Part shown: in pieces, positions 59,473-64,000 of the stretch
Layout: every line of letters starts with the position of its first letter
Position numbering within the stretch: the stretch's first letter is position 1
From: Echinicola marina
Lineage (GTDB): Bacteria; Bacteroidota; Bacteroidia; Cytophagales; Cyclobacteriaceae
Reading direction: 5' to 3'
Assembly: GCF_020463795.1 (NCBI RefSeq)
Contig: NZ_CP080025.1
Span: forward strand, 1,677,001 to 1,741,000
DNA length: 64,000 nt
The notes under the pieces: model-generated
Told to the model about the DNA's origin: nothing
Seen by the model: the letters and a program-made list of their open reading frames with translations, nothing else
Databases searched by the model: none
Program-made: the position numbers and the translations under genes

Positions 59473-61680
59473 TTATTCCTCCATGATGATTTCAATGGCC
59501 TTTTCCAATAGTTCATCACGGCCTTCCTTTATTCCTTTGATAGTAGGCTTTACTTCAATGTCCGGTATTATTCCTACTCTTTGGGTTTCTTCTCCATTAG
59601 GATAATATACTCCAATACCTGAAATCATTGTTCTAAGTCCCCCAGGGAGTTGAATCGGAGAGACATTTCCATCCGCACCTGCTGTGGTGCTCCCTATTAT
59701 AGTGGTATTGTTTCCAGCTCTAAAAGCCATTGCGGTGTATTCTGCTTGACTCACAGAGAGTTCATTTACCATAACGACCACCATGCCTTTATAGGTTTTT
59801 CCTTGTTTGTGAATTTTGAGGTTTTTAGATAGTGAAAATTCTCCAGGATTTTCCACACTGCCACCAGTCAATTTCACAAATGCTGTGGGTGATGAAACGA
59901 AAAATGATCCCAAACTAAATGGGACGAAAGTAGATGGATAATTTCTGATATCGATAATAATTCCCTTGGTATCCATAAACGCCTCTTTTAATTGTGGAAT
60001 ATCTTCGTTTTTTATCGTTTGTAAGGTGATATAGCCAATATTATCGTCCAGCATTTTAAAAGATTTACTGCTGCTTTTCTGGATAAAACGGTAAATATTA
60101 AGGCTGTCTTTAGGGTATAATTTTATTTTTTTGGATTGCTCTTTGGAATCATCAGATATATAATGGATTTCTACTTCTGGTAAATTGGAGCGTAAAATAT
60201 CCGCCGAAATATTTCTAAGCTGGGTGGTGTAATTTGATGCAGGGTTATATTTTGAATTTTGTTTTATAATTTCTTCAATAGATTTGCCGTCCACCTTGGT
60301 GATAACATCTCCTATTTTTAATCCAGCAATACTTTTAAGCTCTGGATTATAATAATCAGTTACCACCAGTTGGTCTTCGATAAAACGAAGATGAAATGGA
60401 GGGTAGTTTTCCCCTCTCCAATGCATAAATTTATCAGCTTTACCAGAAAGAAATCCATGAGTATCATGGATTTCTGCAATGACTTGAAGGCATGCCAATT
60501 CATATTCCAATTCATTATTGGCTTTTAAGAAAATGGGAATATATTCCTTTAACACTTCATTCCAGTCTTTGTCAGTAAGGTACTTGTAGGGGAAAAAATA
60601 GTTGATCATATTCCAATACCTATAAAGGGCCAATAACCTGAATCCATCATCGGGATAATCGAATTGGAGGTAGGGGTCTTCATTGGTGAATTTTGGGTTG
60701 CCCACACCTGGAGCCATTTCAATATAATAATGCTTTTTATTAGAGGTGTTTTGATAGATGTATAAGAGATTTTTCTTTAGGACTGGACTTTGGCTTTCTA
60801 TCCAATTTAGGTCTGGTTTCAGGAAGGCTTTTTCATTTGGATTTCTGCAATCATTACATGGTGAGATTTTTCCGATAGAGTTCATCCATCCAACTAGAAG
60901 TTGATCCCTTTCTAATTCATTAGACGAGGAAATATAATCAGGCAAGAACCTAAACAATTCATAATCCCAATTAAAATTTCCTTTGGCGATTTCAGGATGA
61001 TGGTATTTCAAAAATCCCCAAACTCTTCCAAGAAGTGTTAAGTTGTCTACCTTCTCAGGACTTAGATTGGCAATTTCAATTGCAGAGCCTTTATCAAATT
61101 TATTATCTGATTCTGCCTTAGGTGCTATTTTCTCAATCACTTTAAGGGTTTGAACATTATTGCCATCAATGGTCAGTTTAAAATCATCAAACCATGCTTC
61201 ACCTTTGCCTGTTAATATTCCTCCCACATAAATATTATCAGCACTTTCAGGATAATTAAGAGAAATACTGTATTTCTTCCAATCTTCAGTTCCGGAGATT
61301 TGCTGTTTTTGCATATTGTCAAATTCCAAAGACTGTCCTTTGTGATCGATTCTCAACAATAATCCAGCATGGCCATTTTTTACATTCTTGATTTTCATAT
61401 AGCCTTCCAGTTTGATGCTCTTTCCTGTATATTCAGCAGGGATTCTATAAGCTATGGAGCCAAAATTGCCCTTTTCATTTGAACTGATTTTGCCGGCGCT
61501 CAAACCGGAGTGAACTTGGGTGGAATCCATGGCCAAATCATAATTTCCCCATTTAAACCAGCCTTCTGATAGTTGGTCCGTATTGTTTGTGTTTTCAAAT
61601 CCCAGATTGAACTTTTCATGGACTTGGCCTTGACAGCCTAGAAATGAAATAAAAAAGATAAGGGCTAGTGTATTTTTCAT
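59473..61680 (-). CDS. S41 family peptidase lipoprotein
   Basis: A 735-residue lipoprotein with lipobox FLG-Cys16. The N-terminal 150 residues look like a carbohydrate-binding beta-sandwich (AGKISSNEKGNFGSIAYRIP, EAWFDDFKLTIDG), followed by a helical segment, a PDZ-like region (about 430-500, LKSIAGLKIGDVITKVDGKSI) and the S41 catalytic core (about 545-725). The likely nucleophile is Ser644 in ELSVSQAEYTAMAF. The lysine of CtpA-type enzymes is absent (SSTTAGADGNVSP-type loop instead), as in the tricorn-like branch. It is probably periplasmic, outer-membrane anchored. Confidence 0.88.
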   Translation of the reverse strand: MKNTLALIFFISFLGCQGQVHEKFNLGFENTNNTDQLSEGWFKWGNYDLAMDSTQVHSGLSAGKISSNEKGNFGSIAYRIPAEYTGKSIKLEGYMKIKNVKNGHAGLLLRIDHKGQSLEFDNMQKQQISGTEDWKKYSISLNYPESADNIYVGGILTGKGEAWFDDFKLTIDGNNVQTLKVIEKIAPKAESDNKFDKGSAIEIANLSPEKVDNLTLLGRVWGFLKYHHPEIAKGNFNWDYELFRFLPDYISSSNELERDQLLVGWMNSIGKISPCNDCRNPNEKAFLKPDLNWIESQSPVLKKNLLYIYQNTSNKKHYYIEMAPGVGNPKFTNEDPYLQFDYPDDGFRLLALYRYWNMINYFFPYKYLTDKDWNEVLKEYIPIFLKANNELEYELACLQVIAEIHDTHGFLSGKADKFMHWRGENYPPFHLRFIEDQLVVTDYYNPELKSIAGLKIGDVITKVDGKSIEEIIKQNSKYNPASNYTTQLRNISADILRSNLPEVEIHYISDDSKEQSKKIKLYPKDSLNIYRFIQKSSSKSFKMLDDNIGYITLQTIKNEDIPQLKEAFMDTKGIIIDIRNYPSTFVPFSLGSFFVSSPTAFVKLTGGSVENPGEFSLSKNLKIHKQGKTYKGMVVVMVNELSVSQAEYTAMAFRAGNNTTIIGSTTAGADGNVSPIQLPGGLRTMISGIGVYYPNGEETQRVGIIPDIEVKPTIKGIKEGRDELLEKAIEIIMEE

Positions 61681-61767
61681 GGTTCACGTGTTTAATCAAT
61701 AAAAATTGAGAGAGCCTATACGGTTCATTGCTGCTCTCTTGTTATTTGTAATTAATACTCAATCTCC

Positions 61768-63048
61768 CTACTGAAATTCAATACGGATAAACTCCACCGA
61801 ATCACTGGTGTTTACTAATTTTAAGCCATAAACAGAACTTAATTGCTCTTTCATTGCGGTTGAATCCTTAGAAGCTAGTTTAATATTGAACCTTCCGGGA
61901 ACTTTGGATTTCATTTTCACACGCTTATCTTTAGATCCTTGAATTGCCCTTGCAATCTCAGACAATGGTGCCCTGAAAATAGCCGTTGTATCTATTCCAG
62001 TTTTGATATATTTCCCTTTTATGGAATCCGTTTTATACTGGTTTAATTTTAGGGTATCTTCAATCAACAATTCCCAGGAACTGGTTAATTTTACTTCTTT
62101 GGATTTCTTGAACTGATATTTTTCTACCAGATAATTTTCAACGACCGTTTTATCCATTGAACCTGAATCCAATTTGTTTTTATAATTGATCAGAAAACTC
62201 TTGTCCATTTTCTTTTCATTATTTGACTGGATTTGCCAAGTGTCCACTTCTGAATAGTGACTTATTAAATTCCTTAATTGGTAATTATTGAAAATAAGGG
62301 AGTCAGAAAATGCTACGTAAAACTTTTTCGGTAAGCCATCAGGTGAAACTTCCTCTATACGGACAGAATAATCCTCAGTTTCTTTTTGGAATACCTCCGT
62401 ACCATTATCCATAAGGAATAATGGCGATAGGAATATCATATTATGAAAGGCATGCAAAATGATACTCCAAACAAGGCCATAGCGAACACGTAAGTATCCT
62501 CCTAAAAGTCCAAATGAGATTTGTGGCAATGTGAGGAGCGGAAAGATATAGATCAGCTGTTTATAATCCCCAAAATTGAATATATGGATAAAGCCAAAGA
62601 GCAAAGCAGAGAAATAGAAAACATATCTGTACTTTCCATACCATAGCTTTTTGATCCTTTTTTCCATTTCTTGCTGGGTTTCCTTTCCCGCTATAAAAAA
62701 TAGTGAGCTAAATAACCGAAGAAGAAAATTGTATTTGTACCTGAGGTAGGATCTGAATAGGAGCTCTTCTATGAATGGTACAAAAAGTACGGCGAGAAAA
62801 AATAGACTTGACTTGGGGAGGCTTTCTAATTGCTCCAACAGTTTATGATTTTCAAAAGCATTGATTCCAAGTTTTTCCAATAACACAAATACACCTGATA
62901 GGCCAGCCACGATGACTAAATCAATGAGTAAGATCCAAATAAAACTTGAAATATTCTGCCTAAATGATTGGTCATCATTAGGTTGATCTTGCGGACTTTT
63001 TAGAAAAAGTAATAGGTCGGAGTAGGTGCTTTTAAAAGTTTTGGGCAT
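61768..63048 (-). CDS. CPBP family intramembrane glutamic protease with extra C-terminal domain
   Basis: A 426-residue protein. Residues 1-215 form a CPBP (Abi/Rce1-like) membrane protease with Glu94-Glu95 and Arg99 in PFIEELLFRSYLRYKY, His155 in FGFIHIFNF and His199 in ILHAFHN. Residues 230-426 are a soluble, probably extracytoplasmic domain not usual for CPBP proteins; its last 100 residues (ISEIARAIQGS-like helix, seen as PLSEIARAIQ, then EQLSSVYGLKLV) resemble DUF3738/secretin-like modules. The gene is 87 bp upstream of the S41 peptidase gene. Confidence 0.85.
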   Translation of the reverse strand: MPKTFKSTYSDLLLFLKSPQDQPNDDQSFRQNISSFIWILLIDLVIVAGLSGVFVLLEKLGINAFENHKLLEQLESLPKSSLFFLAVLFVPFIEELLFRSYLRYKYNFLLRLFSSLFFIAGKETQQEMEKRIKKLWYGKYRYVFYFSALLFGFIHIFNFGDYKQLIYIFPLLTLPQISFGLLGGYLRVRYGLVWSIILHAFHNMIFLSPLFLMDNGTEVFQKETEDYSVRIEEVSPDGLPKKFYVAFSDSLIFNNYQLRNLISHYSEVDTWQIQSNNEKKMDKSFLINYKNKLDSGSMDKTVVENYLVEKYQFKKSKEVKLTSSWELLIEDTLKLNQYKTDSIKGKYIKTGIDTTAIFRAPLSEIARAIQGSKDKRVKMKSKVPGRFNIKLASKDSTAMKEQLSSVYGLKLVNTSDSVEFIRIEFQ

Positions 63049-63112
63049 GGTTTTTTTAAAATGATAATGACCGTTTGAAGGCTTTTAGGTTGTATGAAAT
63101 AGCTCAATTAGG

Positions 63113-63835
63113 CTATTGTGCTGGGTGTTTAATAAAGTCCCATCTTTTGAAATTCTTGTCTTCAGGGAAAAAATGGAGTATGCCATCATAGGTATAGTCT
63201 AGTTGAAAACTATAATCCGAATTACTAAAGACAATAGTATTATTGGTTAAAGTATAATCGAAGATCTCATTAGTGTTATTGGGATATTTTAAAAGGGATT
63301 GGGCCACCTTCGGATTTATATTGACGGTGTTGTTTTCCTTGAAATCAAAGGCTATTCCCTCCGTTAATTCATCACGGTATTTGCTGATCGTATCCAGATT
63401 GGCTTGCGGATGTCTTTCATAACTGACAATGCTATATTTTCCCACCAAATCAAGTTGCAGCTTTTTAAAGTATAATTGGGTATTGTCATGGATATCAATC
63501 CGCAATAAACTGTCCTGGTCAAAGCTAAGGGGAAATTTTTCCAAATAGCTACTGTTTTGTAGGTGTAGCTTATTTCCTGTCAGTTGGTATTTAAAATGAT
63601 CATTATCAAAAAAGTGTTGGCCTATATTCTTATTTCCTTCAAAAATGAGGGAATCTTGGCCTTTTACCTGTAGTACTCCGCTACGGATATCCAAATCTTC
63701 TAGCTTGTTATTTTCTTTTTTGACTATTTTCTCCAAAAGATAGTAGCCTTCCTCCAACTGCTGGTTTTTTTCAGTTTGGCAAGATAAAATCAATAGCGAG
63801 GAAAAAATAATGAATGTGGTTTTTAGGGGCTTCAT
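63113..63835 (-). CDS. Lipoprotein with two lipocalin-like repeats, function unknown
   Basis: A 240-residue lipoprotein with lipobox LILS-Cys19. The mature part seems to hold two similar beta domains, about 25-125 (GYYLLEKIVKKENN opening) and 130-240 (GKYSIVSYERHPQ opening), of the small lipocalin-like type common in Bacteroidota. It is the first visible gene of the five-gene minus-strand run. No function can be assigned. Confidence 0.7.
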   Translation of the reverse strand: MKPLKTTFIIFSSLLILSCQTEKNQQLEEGYYLLEKIVKKENNKLEDLDIRSGVLQVKGQDSLIFEGNKNIGQHFFDNDHFKYQLTGNKLHLQNSSYLEKFPLSFDQDSLLRIDIHDNTQLYFKKLQLDLVGKYSIVSYERHPQANLDTISKYRDELTEGIAFDFKENNTVNINPKVAQSLLKYPNNTNEIFDYTLTNNTIVFSNSDYSFQLDYTYDGILHFFPEDKNFKRWDFIKHPAQ

Positions 63836-64000
63836 AGTTTAGGATTGTTAATTCTAAAAATGTTAAGGTCGACCAATATTAATCTTATAAAGGTAAAGTT
63901 TTCTTTTTTTCTATATTGTTTTCGGGCCATTTCAAGACAAGTGTTATTTGGTTAAAACTATCAACATTGTCTATAAATTGGACACAACTTTCCTTGATTT
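63836..64000. other. Upstream region of the envelope gene run, window edge
   Basis: 165 bp without a recognised gene; it should hold the promoter for the leftward genes. Confidence 0.4.

Overview
The window looks like chromosomal DNA of a Bacteroidota bacterium, most likely family Cyclobacteriaceae (Echinicola/Cyclobacterium/Algoriphagus type). This rests on type IX secretion and gliding-motility proteins (GldJ-like lipoprotein, SprB-like protein with a CHU_C end plus PorP/SprF, a T9SS type A sorting domain), a YtxJ-type bacillithiol-system protein, HflK/HflC, DUF4403, and promoters of the TTG-N17-23-TAnnTTTG type. No rRNA, tRNA, CRISPR array, complete insertion sequence or prophage was seen. 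Most of the window is ordinary housekeeping DNA; accessory-like material is concentrated at about 31.7-32.2 kb, 45.4-45.8 kb and 53.8-64 kb.

Layout. 0-4 kb: the edge of a probable thiamine pyrophosphokinase gene, then a three-gene kynurenine-to-quinolinate operon (3-hydroxyanthranilate dioxygenase, kynureninase, kynurenine 3-monooxygenase) ending in a strong terminator. 4-10 kb: DoxX protein, sugar nucleotidyltransferase, PII-ammonium transporter pair, hflK-hflC and a cytochrome oxidase subunit III-like protein. 10-18 kb: mfd behind a possible structured leader, GldJ-like lipoprotein, and a large secreted YCF48-repeat protein. 18-29 kb: PafA-type phosphatase, secreted aminopeptidase P, an ArsR regulator with a YjjG-type nucleotidase, proline catabolism (pruA), an XRE-DUF4870 protein, a beta-barrel protein and gltX. 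29-34 kb: a SprB-like/PorP pair, an AT-rich intergenic region and lysA. 34-40 kb: a two-component system facing a small secreted protein, queG, ruvB, apbE. 40-48.5 kb: ZIP transporter and an acetate module (DUF4212 subunit, sodium:solute symporter, acs, a cNMP/CBS/DUF294 protein and a DEDDh exonuclease). 48.5-53.7 kb: DUF4403 lipoprotein, ytxJ and an outer-membrane beta-barrel receptor. 53.8-57 kb: a decayed SDR pseudogene, TspO, an SRPBCC protein, and a DoxX-GPx-OhrR-type MarR operon. 57-64 kb: five co-oriented envelope genes (GT51-like protein, class C serine hydrolase, S41 peptidase, CPBP protease fusion, lipoprotein).

How the genes work together. The kyn genes make quinolinate for NAD. 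PII and Amt couple nitrogen status to ammonium uptake. The 41-48 kb genes import acetate and activate it to acetyl-CoA, with a nucleotide-sensing accessory pair. The OhrR-type regulator appears to repress its own operon from a perfect 20-bp palindrome lying on the promoter. The sensor kinase/response regulator pair has three GTTAA repeats at 10-bp spacing in the divergent promoter region, suggesting control of itself and of the facing secreted protein.

The best leads for something new are the GT51-like protein whose two expected catalytic glutamates are both glutamine, the envelope-protease cassette it belongs to, the OhrR operator/promoter architecture, the 176-bp long-hairpin repeat at 45.45 kb, and the structured DNA upstream of mfd.
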